This document shows positions 1 through 13,600 of a stretch of 64,000 bases of DNA, in pieces (the first letter of the stretch is position 1; each line of letters opens with the position of its first letter). The stretch comes from Lichenostomus cassidix. Lineage: Eukaryota; Chordata; Aves; Passeriformes; Meliphagidae. The notes beneath the pieces are model-generated. The model made no database searches, was not told the origin of the DNA, and was given only the letters and a program-made list of their open reading frames with translations. The stretch spans positions 13,607,122 to 13,671,121 of the forward strand of contig CM039180.1 in assembly GCA_008360975.2 (NCBI GenBank). The letters run 5' to 3'. A program made the position numbers and the translations under genes.

Positions 1-199
1 ATAGACTAAACTGCACAGCAATGTTGTGTTATCTCAGACATTTAAGGAAAGACCTTTTCTTGAAGGAATAGTAATTCATACTGCAGCGGTGTATAGATGA
101 TTTAGATAGATGGTTTAGATGATTTATTGAAATTTTATCTGTATTTCTGTGTTTGTTTAGATGTCCTTGCAGTCACATGTTTCTTGACTGCATTTTATT

Positions 200-315
200 A
201 TGTACAGAATAATGATTTTTAAATTGCACAAGTTGGTAAAGCTAGATAGCTTTACCAGAGTAAAATGTACAGAGTAATATTTTTTAAATTGTACAAGTTG
301 GTAAAGCTATATAGT
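200..315. repeat. Two-copy tandem duplication, about 65-bp period
   Basis: A segment starting ATGTACAGA at position 200 recurs at 265. Both copies continue through TTTTTAAATTG, ACAAGTTGGTAAAGCT and end in ATAG, with a few substitutions. It is a simple local duplication inside intron DNA. Confidence 0.75.
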
Positions 316-3300
316 GACTATTTTTTTAGAAACTAGGAGTGTCTTGTTTTGAGTTCACAAATTACTGTGTATCCTCTTGTATGGGAAATCCTAGTTTTTC
401 CTCTTGTCTTAGTATTACCTTGGGAAAGTATTCTGCATGTGGTTTTGTATCAATAAAATTAATCACTGTCATTTTTTCAGCTATTTGGACTGGTCTTGTT
501 TCAGATACATGAAACATAAACCAGAGATTGGTGTTGAAATATGAGTCAAATTTCTCTTAATGGACTCTTGCCCAGCCAGTTTGAGGAAAAACTCAGACAT
601 CCTAGCAAGGTATCAAGTTGTTAGACTGACTCACCAATTCCTTTAAACTCATTTTTTTGTATGTAACTTGTAAATAAGATGGGTATGGGAAAGTACCACG
701 GTAGAGCTTGTGTTTATATGCCAAGCTATACCTGCAGCCAGCAGTGTGGCCTCTTCCATGCCACTGTTTGGGAAACATCCTGTTTGGAATGGTGGTGGTG
801 CCAGTTCTGAGCTGGAGGGAATGGTTGGATAACCCTGGAGGAAGTCAGTGCTGCAGTCAGGTCAAGCTCCGTGGTGAGCATTTTTTGCATGTGATTCACT
901 CTGTCTTTTTTGTGTACTTTCATTGCTAATATTGTTGCTGTTACTGTTCTTTCCTTACCTTTTTGCTCTTTCCAGTAAATTGTTTGTATCTCAAGCCATG
1001 GTCTTGGTATTTTGAGCCTCCAATTCTCTTCTCCGGCCCATAACTCATGATTTTGAAACTAATAAAATAATGGGGTTTTTTTTGAATGAGAATGCATGGA
1101 TGTTGCCGAAAGAGGAAGAATTTGGAGTAGGTGTGTATTGATAGTCATTATTTAATAGTTCTGATCTTTTTTTCTCTAAAATATTTCAGTATCTGTGTCT
1201 GTGATAAGCTTCTCTTTGCTGTGCTATATTGTTCTTCCACACTTGTGTTAGGTTGGGGAGGTTTTCTCCCTCCACTGTAACTGATAGAGCATGAATCCGT
1301 AGGCTTAGCAGTATCTGTAATATCAGATACTTTCAATACCAGTATCCAAATACCATCTGTATCTGCTCACCAGTTTTCCAAAACACTTCCATTCCATCTG
1401 TGACTTCATGTGGTTTGACTTTCGTGCTATAGAAGATTTCTTCTGAAGGATAAAAGATGAGTAAGACAAGGCATGTTTTACAGAGCGAGTTGTTCAAAAT
1501 GGACTGACAGTATTTGTGGAGCATTTTGCTTAGCAAGTTTTCTTGTGGAACACCATAAGATAATGGCTTGGCCTTTAACTTTCAAGTTTGGTTTGGTATT
1601 TGGCAAGTATTTCTTCTTTTAAATACTGTAGCAAGGAAGAGCGAAATCATATGTTTAAATACCTTTGCTAAACACTATGTTGTTTAAAAGACCAGGTTCC
1701 ATTTATATACATGGTATAAAATGAACAGCCTGCTGTTTCGCTTTCTAAACATTCCATGTCATCTCCATGTTTTGTAGGAAGCAGGAAGCACTGATTCCTG
1801 CAGTGTACTTCTCAGTTGTTTAAGCAAAGTGTCCTATGTCAAAATGCAAGCCCAAAGCTTTCTTGCCATCAAATGTTCCCTGTTTCCTGCACCCATTCTT
1901 CTGCTTCCATATAATTTAGTTCCACATTGTCTTTGGTTTAAGTCATTATCATCTCCCAGATCCTCTTCTCCAATATGTAGTTTGGAGGATGCAGAAAGTC
2001 TATACATGGAAAGATCTATAGGATAAAGATCTCTGAAATCAGTATTTTTTCTTTCTTCAGTAGGTCCTATAAGTGCCTCCAAAGCCATTCATACTTCTGT
2101 GTTGAATATTTTTTCTAGCTAAGTACTGGTACTTCCAAGTAATAGTTCTGTTGTTAACATGGAACCAGATTTGCTTCCTTTAATTCTAGTCAATGCCTGT
2201 TTTCTCCTTTTGCATCTTGATTTCTCTTCTACATAAATATGTTTAAAGTCTTCATTCTGAGAAGTCTGGCTCTCGTATGGCAGGGCTGTTCATATGTGTT
2301 AGGCAGAGTATACATAATTTTCTAGCATAAAATTTGCAAGAAAATCCTTGAAGGGCTGAACATGAATTTGAAAGTCTCTCCTGAATTCATTTCATAAATT
2401 TTTATTAATAAATGCATAATTATTTTTCTTTCTTATGGCTCTCTCACCCAAATTAAATCCCTTTTCTTCTTTAGAGTAAAATGGAATTTAAAAATTATAA
2501 AAATTTGTTGTATTAATGTGAATGCATCCTTAAGGGGTTAAGGTGGATAATTTCTTTTCTTGTTCTAATAACAATTTTGTGGGAAAGTGAGAAAGATTGA
2601 TTTCTGGTATCTTCACAATTATTGTGAAGAATTATTATGAGCATGCCAGAATGAAAAATTGCTACAATTTTTCATTGCTATAATGCCACAATCCACTCAT
2701 GAGGAAAATTTTATGTATTTATTACACAGAATAGGAAACAGAACTCCATGAGAAAATAAAGAAAAATGAACTTGTCAGAGGAGATATTAAATGGAAATGT
2801 TAAAGCCTTGTTTAGTTTTCTTGTTAAACTGGAGATTGCATGGAAGCACTAACTCTTTCCCCTCTCGATATGCAAGGAGATAACGAAACTGTGGAGATCC
2901 AGTTTCAAATAATCAGTCACAAAGAAGGACCCTGATCAGCCTAAACTCAAAGCTTCAGTCAGTCTTTGAAAACATCTTTGCACACTGAACATCAGATACA
3001 CAGTGCAACAAAAATTGCAACAAAAGTTTATATCCTTAACATTGTTTCACATGCAGTCTAGTAAGTGATGAGGGCATCTTTTAAGGCACAAATTCAATGC
3101 CTACTTGTCAGCCTTTATTTCTCCTGCTAACACAGTCTGAGTTTTGGAAATACACCTTCAGATTGGAGCAGTACTGTAGAAAAACTGTTCTCTGAGCTGG
3201 GGACTTACAGCACTGAAAGGGGGAAGTCCTAAACAAAAATTATTTTCTACTCTCTCATGTTCTTGCCAGTGAGCAACAGGAAGAGACATCTTTCTATCCC

Positions 3301-5464
3301 CAGCTAGCATTGGTTTGGGAACTACTCTCACACCTATTCTAGTTGGTCCAGAGCTGAGTACACCTACTCTTTTGTTAATTTCTTTGTCTATCCCATCATA
3401 GAAATATATTATGTATAGTAATATATCATCATAGTAATATACTTATATCAAAGATAGTCATGCAGGACACAATTCAATTTTTTCAGGCATTTTCCTTACT
3501 GAGAGGATAAGCACTGATCTTATTCTTTATTTTAAAAGAACAACCCCATTTATGCTATCCATTTGGGAATTAGTTCCTGGGGAATGCCAGTCATCAGGAG
3601 TTTGGGGTTTAGGCTCAAATAGGTGAAGTCAAAGAATCGGCCAATGGCAGACAAAAACGTGTGTGTATGTATTTATAAAGAACATAGCAGAAATGTCTCC
3701 CTATATAATACTTAACTACTGTTCTGTAGGATTTTTAGACATATCACAGAATCAAGCACATTTTCTCATGGCTAATGTGAAGGAATGCTTCAAATGCAAG
3801 ACAGCTAAGAAAAAGAGAAATACATACGCCTGCTGTGTGGCATAATTGCGCTGAATAAGATGAGATCCTAATCTAAAAGATCTTCCTGAGGTGTGCCACT
3901 GGGATCAGTTTGTTCATGAGTAATTGCAGCATACAATCTGAATTGTCATAGTGGTTCAGAAGTGCCCAACGACATGAATATGTTATTGCATGTTGGTGAA
4001 GACTGTACATTTGTTAATTGAATTTCTCAGCTGTACAAGTCAAACCACGTAGGAAGAACAAGTGTGGATTGCTCCATAGTCCACCCTGATATGTATGGGG
4101 CTTATTAGACCAACACAGTTGCTTTCTTTAATATGCCATCTGGGAAACTGGTCTGTTGCAAGAATAAGGAAGGGAAAGTGGCACAGTTCTTATGGGTCAG
4201 TTCAAGAAACAGGCCACGTGTGAAGTATGGTGTTGAAATATGCTAAAAGGAGTGTTGGAGAGCTGCGGTCACACAGCTGTCACAGTAGCAGAGCAGAGGC
4301 AGGAGTACCACAGTGTGACAGTAGCTGAGACGCTGGGTTAGTGAGGGCTTGGAAGAGAGGAGTAGGAGCTGATGTTTGATGCAGAAAAAAGAACAACGAA
4401 GTGGGATTTCAAATCCTTTGTGCTACGCCTACCACCAAGTGTCCAGCAGCAGCTCTTGCTGGGTGTGAGACATCCTCACTGCACTGTGCACATTCCCATC
4501 TCTGCAGAAAACCTGCCCTGAAAGGGAAAGAAGATGAAAACGGGTGATGATATAAAAGCTGTGCTGCACAAAGGAGACAAAGAGGCTGCTATTAGAGGCT
4601 GCCTGCTATTAGAGGCTGGTTTGCTGCAGTCTGACACAAGTGTTAAATATGTATATCGCTATGCTGATACTCTATACCTGCTAATGCAATTGCTTCTGCT
4701 ATCCTCACACCTGACTTGGGAGGATTAAGCGAGTTGCTTAAAACCTTCTGCACAGAACTGGGCTGTGGAATGGTCAAGGAACTGTAGATTTAAAGTAAGA
4801 GGAATAATTTCATTCCTGTACATGCTCTGGCCCCCACAACTATGGAATGTAGAACATCTAATACAGAATAAAAAGCTGTCCTGAGAAATTTACATGTAAA
4901 GCACTTAATTGAATGGTACGAAACCTTATGGTTTATGTTTTCCAGCTTTTTTAATTAAGTAAATCTGAAAAAATAGAGCATGTAACTGGTGGTGTAGAGA
5001 GATGGTTTAAGTGGAACATGCTGTGTAACGTAAAGTAATGATATTTTCTGTTTTTGCCTAAAAGCCGTAATGCATTTTGTCACATACTATCATTTATTTA
5101 TGTATGCCAGCTTTCTAAGTAAAATTTCTTACATTCTTTCTTTCTGAGGAGTCCTTGTGCAGACAAGTCTCAGGGGTGCCAGCTGTCTTTCTCTGTCAGT
5201 TGTTGTGGCGATGATTTCCCAAATTATTTTTTAATTTTTATTTTTTATTTTGCTGATCAAGCTGGGAGGGAAACACTTGAAATTGTGATACAGTCCACTG
5301 ACACTTGTTTGAAATGCTTGGTTTGAACTGAAAATTTTTCAAGAGTATGCCAGCTTTACTTTTCCAAAAAAAGAAAAAAAGGTAAAAGTTTATTGAGTTA
5401 CGGAATGTTTTATTCTATTAAAAAAGCTCTTTTCTCCTGTACTTGGCGCTGGCAAGGACACACC

Positions 5465-5950
5465 AGTGTCCAGCGTTGGGCCCCTCACTTCAACAAAGAC
5501 ATTGATGTGCTGGAGTGTATCCAGAGAAGGGTACTGCAGCTGGGGAAGGGTCTGGAGCACAAGGCTGAGGAGGAGCAGCTGGAGGTGTTCAGCCTGGAGA
5601 AGAGGAGGCTTGGGGAGACCTTATTGGTTCTACAACTGCTTGAAAGGAGGTTGTGGCCGGGTGGGGGTCAGCCTCTTCTCCCAGGTAACAAGTGACAAGG
5701 AGAAATGACCTTCAGTTGCACCAGGGGACGTGTACATTGGATATTGGGAAAAATGTCTTCACTTAAAGAGTGGTGAAGCATTGGAACAGGCTGCCCAGGG
5801 AAGTGGTGGAGTCCCTGTACCTGTAAGTGTTAAAAAAATGAATTGATGTGCGACACTGTGATATGTTTAGTGGGTATGGTGGTATTAGGTCAAAGGTTGG
5901 ACTTGATGATCTTGGAGGTCTTTTCCAACCTTAGTGATTCTGTGATTCTT
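5465..5950 (+). mobile_element. CR1 LINE, 5'-truncated 3' end
   Basis: This is a 5'-truncated copy of the 3' end of the avian CR1 non-LTR retrotransposon. It starts in the reverse-transcriptase tail (GGGCCCCTCACTTCAACAAAG, then 'GTGTATCCAGAGAAGGGTA'). It runs through the conserved 'ATTGGAACAGGCTGCCCAGG' block and ends with 'GGAGGTCTTTTCCAACC' and short TGATTCTG repeats. The 3' end with microsatellite-like octamers and no poly-A tail is diagnostic of CR1. Stops and indels interrupt the frame, so it is not coding. Confidence 0.93.
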
Positions 5951-8544
5951 TAGGTAACTGGACTATATAATTTTGATTAGTGAAAAATGCCAGTAAATAC
6001 CCATAATTCTGACATATCCATAAATTTCTAGCAAATAATTCTTAGGATGTAATCTTTTGTGGTTCACCTCTGACCATAATGTCATTCTTGTTTGGAGTTG
6101 GAGCAAAGTTCTTTCAATATTTGTGACATTTTCAAGCCTGAAGCAAAATCAGTTTCAATGTTGGGTGTCTTTTAGATTAAGGACTGTATATGTGAGAAAA
6201 TAGCTTTAAATTTTATCATTAAAAGCTTTGCATTAAGGTTGAACTATTAAGTAGGAAAAAGCCCTGTTACCAAAAGTTAAAACTGACTGATTATGAGATA
6301 TATTTTCTATCATGAATTCTGAAACCTTTGTATTCAGGACTAGGCCTTATTTTTAAAAAGTACTGAATATGTCCCATCCATTGGAATGAGAATGAAGGTG
6401 CTCAGTTGGGTGGAAGTTGAGGTGGCAAGGGCTTGCATTGTGCAACAGAGGAAGCAAATTTCGGGGGCACTTCTGTTCATTTCACACTTCTCATGCAGGG
6501 CTCTTTAATCAAAATACGACATGACTGAGGGATCATTTGAAAAGGCATTATTTATATGAGCAATTGGAATTGTCTCTATTTATAGACTGGTTGCAATCAC
6601 ATCCAAAGACTTCGTTTCTTAGTGCATTTATCATATGAGTGGTGCCAGCAGGAACCCTGCACTTACATCCCCATGTTGCCATTTTCAATGAATACTTCTT
6701 TTAAATGAAACTTCACCATTTTTCTTCCTTGTGTTGGTTTCATGACTGCAAAGTTAAAACTACCACCGTCTCTCCTTCCTAAAGTAAAATCAACACACTT
6801 TAATGACTGGGTTTTGAAATTGCACATTGATGCAGGTGGGTAGAGCATACGTAAGTGGCTTAACAGAAGAGAATAATGCAACCCTGGGCTGGCTGGATGA
6901 ATGGAAGCAATTTGTTACCAGCTATCAGGATATGCATGCACACTTTTTCTAGCAAACAAATGTTTAGCATCATAACTTTTGGAGGGTTTTAACCTCCAAA
7001 TGTTATTTTGTGTTCTGCACAAAATGTAGTCAGAGTGGCATGACTTCAAGTTGTTCTCTTATATTTGTGGAGGATTGTGTCCAATGAAGACTTGCTATTC
7101 TGTTTTTGAGTTAAGTCATTGATCCTTTAGTTGGTACAGACATGTACTGGGAACTGTCTGCTGTGTCTCTGTACTTTCTAACAGATACTAGTGGGGACAG
7201 ATGCACCAGCATGAGGGAGCAAAGTCTCTATCTCTGTATATCTGCCATTCTCCATGTCCCACAGGCTACCCATGCTCTCTGTACAGTGCTTTTACGTGGT
7301 ATGTCTAATCCTTATAGTCTCAGAGTCATTACCTGGCTTCATCTTTATGGGTGTATTATGTTAAAAACATTGAACTTCATGAGGGCATAAAAATATGCTG
7401 TGAGCCTTCTGCTGTTCCCACTGAAACCTGTGGTAATACCTACACTTTTTTAATGAAGGTTTGACTGATTTGTAAAGGTTTTTAGTTTTCAGAGGTGAAT
7501 ATATTTTTCTTAGAAGTTATGAATGGATTTATATGATGAGGAAAATCTTAAAATTTCATTAACAGCTCACTGAATTTTTTTATCTTTCCTCTTACACTGT
7601 GCCTTTTCTTAGGTTTTCAGTGGTGACAACATAATAAGAAACACTTTATTCTGACCTGTTATTGGAAAAGAATAAAAGGAATTATGAAAGGCTTTCTTCT
7701 TACTAAGTTTGTTACAGTAGGAATTCATGTCTACTTTAGATAGTTTTGTTATCATCAGTAAATTATTGCGTTTTCCTGTGTGTGATACTCTAAGTGAGTA
7801 TTGCCATTGTCACTATACATCCTCCTCCTTACTGCAGATGACACATTATTTTCCCTTGGCAGTACCTGTAGGGACTCAATACCTGACCCTCCCTCATCCC
7901 TGGAGGGAGGAGTGGGTTACAGCACGAGCTGTAACGAGCTCAGAGATGTGTTGGCTCCTTCAGCCACTCTGCAGAGATGAACCAATTTCTGCTCAGGCAG
8001 ATTCTCTTCTCATGGTGGATCCTGTTCTTTTTGTTTAAAGCCGTAATGTCTTTATAATTTATGTCTATTGCTGTGGGACTTCAGAGGTTTGAATTCCATC
8101 TTTGATCCGAAGGAGAAGTATTTTTATTGCTTAGAAAGTGATGCATTCCTGATGAAAGCTCTATTTGCTGTTCTCTTAAATTCAGCAAGGGGAGGGATCA
8201 GATGCCTCTGTTGCACAGGAGTGGAGCCAAGAAAGCCACCAAGGCCTCACCTGGTTCAGGTGTCTGAGGTTTCAGTGGCCTCTTTGTCACTGCCACAGGC
8301 AAGCACCACTCTGAGCACCACTGGGACAAACCTGATTAGGATGCAGTTCCTAAGATGACTCCTCAAGGAAGTGCCTATTTCCAGACTTGTCCTGGTTAAG
8401 ATGAGACCAGTCGAACCCATGGAGCTCCAAGTCTTTCGATGTGGGTGAATCTTCTGTGCTGACACTGACTTTGTAGCACTGGCTTACCAATTATACACCG
8501 AGATATTAAGCATGTATTGTGGCTAGCACAGGTCTTTCCCATGA

Positions 8545-8780
8545 GAACATTTTGTTGTGTTTTATAAACAAAGTTTGGATGTTGTTGTTACAGTGTCTCG
8601 AGATTTGGACAGTTCAGGCCTGGCCAATCAGGCCTAGAGGGAGGTTTCTGACTGACCAATCTGGGTGACCTCTGAAAAGTCTATATATATGTTGGATTCA
8701 AAATAATAAGGCACCTTTTGTATGCCACGCTGAGAATCCGGGTTTTTCTCCTCTGCTAGCGGCTCAATAGCGACAGTGTA
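8545..8780 (+). mobile_element. Probable endogenous-retrovirus LTR fragment
   Basis: The segment reads like an LTR U3/R remnant. It has two CCAAT-containing blocks (near 8622 and 8655), a TATA-like run (CTATATATATG at 8681), an AATAAGG poly-A-like signal about 25 bases further on, and a GC-richer pyrimidine tract (near 8750). I see no gag, pol or env coding sequence around it, so it would be a solo or truncated LTR. It abuts the CR1 copy that starts at about 8784. The family assignment is inferred from layout only. Confidence 0.5.
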
Positions 8781-8783
8781 TCA

Positions 8784-9268
8784 GCTTTCAATTCTGGGCC
8801 ACTCACTACAAGATGATGGAGTGTGTCCAGAGAAGAGGAACAGAGCTGGGGAAGGGTCTGGAGCCCAAGTCCTGTGAGGAGAGGCTGAGGGAGCTGGGGG
8901 TGTTTAGCCTGGAGAACAGGAGGCTCAGGAGAGACGTTATTGCTTCTACACCTCCCTGAAAGGAGACTGTAGCCAGGTTGGGGTTGGCCTCTTCTGCCAG
9001 GCAGCTAACAACAAGAAAAAAGGACACAGCCTCAAGCTGTTCCAGTGGAGGTTTCAGTTGGGCTTCAGGAGGAATTTCTTCACAGAATGGGTTGTTAAAC
9101 ATTGGAATGTGCTGCCCAGGGAGGTGGTGGAGACACCATCCCTGGAGATGTTCAAGGAAAGACTGAACAGGGAACTTAGTGTCATGGTCTGGTTGACAAG
9201 GTGGTGACCAGTCAGAGGATGTACTTTGAGACCTCAGAGGTCTTTTCCAACCTAATTGGTTCTGTAAA
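8784..9268 (+). mobile_element. CR1 LINE, 5'-truncated 3' end
   Basis: This is a second CR1 3' fragment. It has the 'TCTGGGCCACTCACTACAAG' start block, 'GAGTGTGTCCAGAGAAGAG', 'AACATTGGAATGTGCTGCCC' and the terminal 'AGAGGTCTTTTCCAACCTAA'. It is diverged and frame-broken. The 158-codon open frame on the opposite strand across it (8806-9282) is antisense to the LINE and not a gene. Confidence 0.93.
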
Positions 9269-10520
9269 AATAATAGTTTCAAATGAGCTACACGGAAGAA
9301 ATTTTTTTACCATAAAACAGTAATGAGCTCTGATCTCTCTAATATTAGGTGCAGTGGGAAATAAACACCAATAGCATGCTCAGAGCTACAATCAATAGCA
9401 TTTTTGTCTTTTATGCCTTTTATGTCTTTTGTCATTTTCTGACTGTTTGGAGTTCCTGCAGCTTTTCCATATTTTGATGATCATTCTTCTGTATATCCTA
9501 TTATTATCCAGACTTTTCACTTTCTTCATATTATTGATTTCTCTTTGTGCATGTTTAAGATGGAAAATGTTCATGAGACTTGAATGATCTATACCCCTGG
9601 CTTGTGTGTGCTGTGCAACTTTGAGAGCTTCAACTAGATGTAAATAACTTTACCTTTGCTTTACAGGTTGGCCCACTGAAAGGCCCCTGAGAGAATGAAA
9701 AATCCATGCTGATTTATAAGTGTTTACACTAAATGTAGTACCTTCAAATTCATTTGTCACAATATTCCAAGCCTGGCGCTGTTTATTCTCAACACTTGTA
9801 GCTTTCAATTTTTATTGCTTTTTATTGTTTTCTATTTTTTTTATAATTAGGGTAGCTTTATTTAGCATACCAGCAGTGGGTAGCTCAGCAGTCTGGTTCA
9901 TTCAACTCAGTGTGGTTCATTCAGCTAGAATATTTTTGCTATCTCCTAGCTGTGCTGTTATCTTGGTAACTTTTACACTGAATGATTATTTAATCATTAA
10001 ACCTGAAATTTCTATAAGTCCTGAGGGAACTGTATACAAATTAAATTAAGTTCTTCAGCACTGCTGCTTACACACAGGGCACTTATAAAAGAATAGAGTT
10101 TCCTTGGGGTTCCTTCATCTTTCTCTATGACCTTGATTATTCCCCTAAGTTTGATCTCTAAAAGAACATTCTGTTACAAATAGCTGTTTTGGCTGAGGAA
10201 GCTAGATGCCACTCTGTCTTACACTAAGGGTTCATTTATTCTTTGATAATTAACAGAGTTGTTGCTGAAAAGCAGCTGTAGGTACTTAGTTTCCTGGGAG
10301 AGAAAGACTGTAAGCCTGACTTCCAGCACCTGGCAAAGTGAGATGTTAACTTTTTGTTTAATTTGTGCTGTAAATCTAGGAGCTTTTGTGAAAAGTGGCT
10401 ACCTGCGACACAGGATTTCTTAGGATATTGGTTTCAGTAAATATGAGGTGTCTGGCTCAGGTTAGGATATTCATTATTTTGCCCCTCCAAATTTAAAGGA
10501 ATTGCAGCTTACACAAGGAA

Positions 10521-10654
10521 TGTGAAACAAAACCCTCACCTGGAAAAACTGAAAAAAAAAAAGTTTCACTCAATTGAGTTTAGCAACCAATGGAGAAATA
10601 TATACAGTGTTTGTTCCACTATTTTTTAATGCCATGGTTATGTATGGAATTAAA
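10521..10654. repeat. Unidentified 135-bp element, copy A
   Basis: This copy begins TGTGAAACA and contains the blocks TTTAGCAACCAATGGAGAAA and CACTATTTTTTAATGCCATG. It ends near GGAATTAAA. A closely similar copy lies 6.6 kb downstream at 17098-17233 in the same orientation. I do not recognise the family. Confidence 0.85.
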
Positions 10655-13600
10655 TCTTCTTTCTCATGAAGAAAAATGAAAGTACTTCCTCCCTTCCCTT
10701 CAGTAAGACTAATTTCATGTGTATATTGTTTTTTCTGAAAGTATGGATCTATTTTGCATGTACAGCACCGTTTCAAGAGGAAACCAAGTTAGAAGCACAA
10801 ATTTTATGTTTAGTTTTGAAAATGGCAAGTCCACTTTATTCAGAGGTATTCTGATACTGCTTCAGTTGCTGAGAAGTTTGCTGTATTTGCACTCATGAGC
10901 TTTTTCCTGCTGTCTGACAGTTTAATTTTCTGCTGAAATGATGTGAAGTCATGGCTGTGTAGTGGAATGCAAGAGCTGCTCCAAGTGGAGATTTTCTGTA
11001 TTAAGGCAAGAGACTACGAGTTGAGGTTTGTGTAAAACAAGGAACTCTGCAGAAAATGGAGGATACTGGAACAGGCACTGTATTGTGCAGATGTGGTCAG
11101 GTTTTTCCAAATAATGTGATAAAATTATTAAAAACTTGTTGCAGAAGTCAGGAGGCTATTCATGCAATTTAGTAATTTCTTCTTTATGTGGAAAAATCTC
11201 AAGTTCTTGATCAGCTGCAGGTGGACAAGGATGGTCTCATCATCACAGTCATTTAAGTATGGAATAGACAGGGAAGTCCAAACCAACTGTCTTGCCAGTC
11301 TGATGCTGTCTGAGGTCATATTGTCAAGTGTTCATCTATGAACTCCTCCTGCACACATATGTTAGTTTTCCTGGGTTCATCTTTTCTTCAAGTGCAGCGT
11401 GGTTTTAAGTAGCTACTGAGAAAATGGGGTTAAGTGATGGTGACCAGCATAAAAGAGTAATACACCTTGGAGCATCCTGTGTGTGCTGATGACACCTCAT
11501 CCAGCCATTCTGCATCCTCTTGTAATGGTATAAAGCAAGAGGCAGTGAAACAGCACTGTGGAATTCAGCAAGATCCATAGCTAGAAGAAGAAATAAAACT
11601 GGTTTCACAGTATGCAGGAGAAAGGTATATGTGTTTGTGTGTTTGCACATTTAGTCTTTTGAATACAGTAGTATTTAATTCATAATGGTACGAAATGTGT
11701 ATGTGTGGGAGGGGTTGGAGGGTGTTTAGAAAGCTGAAAATAAAAAAAAATGCATTTTTAAAAAGTAATCAGAGTAAACTGTCTGCATTCACCATTGGCT
11801 AAGGACTTTCTGAGAAAGATAAGTTTCAAGTAGTGACAGGTCGCTAGCTGAATGAGTGGAGGGTTGGGGTTCTTTTCCTCTTTGAAAAAGATTAGTTCTG
11901 TGAGACCTCAATGCCTTTTTTCTTGTTCTGAATGATAAGCAGCCACACAGTTACAGACAAACTCTATTGTTAGGGACTGAGAATGTGGTAATCTGTGTTT
12001 TCAGGGTGATTATAGACTCCGTTCTTAGAATGATAACATTTGTAGCCCATCTTTTGGCTTGTTACAGTTGTCTGCACTATTACAGATGCAGGTGAGCATG
12101 TACTGATTGCTAGGTGGGACTTGCTTGTTTACCTTGGTGTCTAGTTAGCAGTACTATTTCATAATAGCGTTTTATATTTTGACTATGAAAAGGTAAAACA
12201 GCATAAATATTATTACACAGTTTTGATTTGTCTTCTCTACTTCCTTTGGCTATTTGAAAAGGATCCTGTCAGCAAAAAGTCTTGAATTTATTTTTTGGAC
12301 TTGTTGGGAAAACAGATGTTCAAGATCAACCATTTTAAAACTTGGCAGAAATAATTTCCATAATGTTTTTTGTCTACCTGTCTTTCTGTTATATCTGGAA
12401 CCTGTTTAGTAAATTCAGTTTATCATATTTCTTATAGAGGATTATGTGAGAGTGACTTGCCCATTCAGTGAAAGCCAACACACCTAAAATCAGCATGCTA
12501 AAATTCCAGGAGACAAGCTCCATTTCCCTCATTTCATTTTATCTAGCAGCCTGGGCCCAGGAGGACTGAGGAGCGTCTCATTACAGAGTATTTTGGAATG
12601 TAGGATGTAGGGCACTTCTGGAAAATGGGAAAGGTGGGTTTAAGCTTCCTTCCCTTGGTCCCATAGGATGAAAACCAGAGGTAACTTTGCTATAGCAACC
12701 ATTCTTTCAGAAAGATTATTCCACCTCTTTTTTAGGTGCTTATTCTCAGCTTGCTATTCTGAACCCATATGGATGCAGAGTTTTCTGTGAAGCCTGTTTG
12801 AGATTGATTTTTGCACTCCCTTAGCTGCCCTGACCAAATCTACACTCTATGTGGGATCACAGGCTTTGACACATGCCTCTGAAGAACTCTTGTATTTATA
12901 ACTTAGACATCATTCCAAAAGTCCATAGGGGTATTCTAGATTTGGAATTATGTGTACCTTCCCCACTTTGCTGGATGATAGATTGTACTATACACCATAC
13001 TACCATACTGTAATACCTGCTATTGGCAGGTTTTTCACCTTGTCTTGGTCAAACCAGTTTAATCCCCTGGCAGGACACTGAGATGAGCTTGTCAGAGTAA
13101 ATAGTTTTGGCTTTGTCTCTGCTCTTGCTGCAGTTACCCTTTGCATGAGTCTTTGTCTTCAAGGTCACCTTCTGCTGTCTCCCTTTAACTGAATTTTTTT
13201 CTGCTTTCTTGAATCTTTTAATATCTTTAAGTGTCCAGTCATCAGAGATTATTTTCTTTGTCACTCCTAACCATTTTCTTGACCTCACTACATCCTTTCT
13301 GTAGCTATCAAGACCTTGTTTTAGTCTTTAAACATTAGTATATAAAATAGCCATAAATACGTCATTTCATAGAACAACCACTACCTTTTTGTTTCATAAG
13401 TCTTTGTAACTCTGGAGAACTTTAGCACAGATTTTCTCATGTATTTTCATTCCTGTCTTACAGCTGCTGTTACACAGCAGGTCCTTTCTCCTTCTTAAAT
13501 ATGTTGTCTGAGAAGTGCTACCACTGTCCACACAGTTGTTTTTAACACTCTTTAAATGGGTTAACAACATAGGCGAAAGTTAGGTTGCATTGTTCAGAAT

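Noticed and set aside
4580..4622. Short direct repeat (CTATTAGAGGCTG twice)
   Set aside because: A two-copy 17-bp slip duplication with no further structure.
5393..5708. Overlapping 100- and 80-codon frames
   Set aside because: Both are CR1 LINE sequence.
8806..9282. 158-codon open frame on the - strand
   Set aside because: It is antisense to a CR1 3' end. GC-rich CR1 sequence commonly gives such frames.
9720..10049. 109-codon hydrophobic frame resembling a membrane protein
   Set aside because: It comes from T-rich intron DNA with Phe/Leu-rich translation. No domain and no exon signals.
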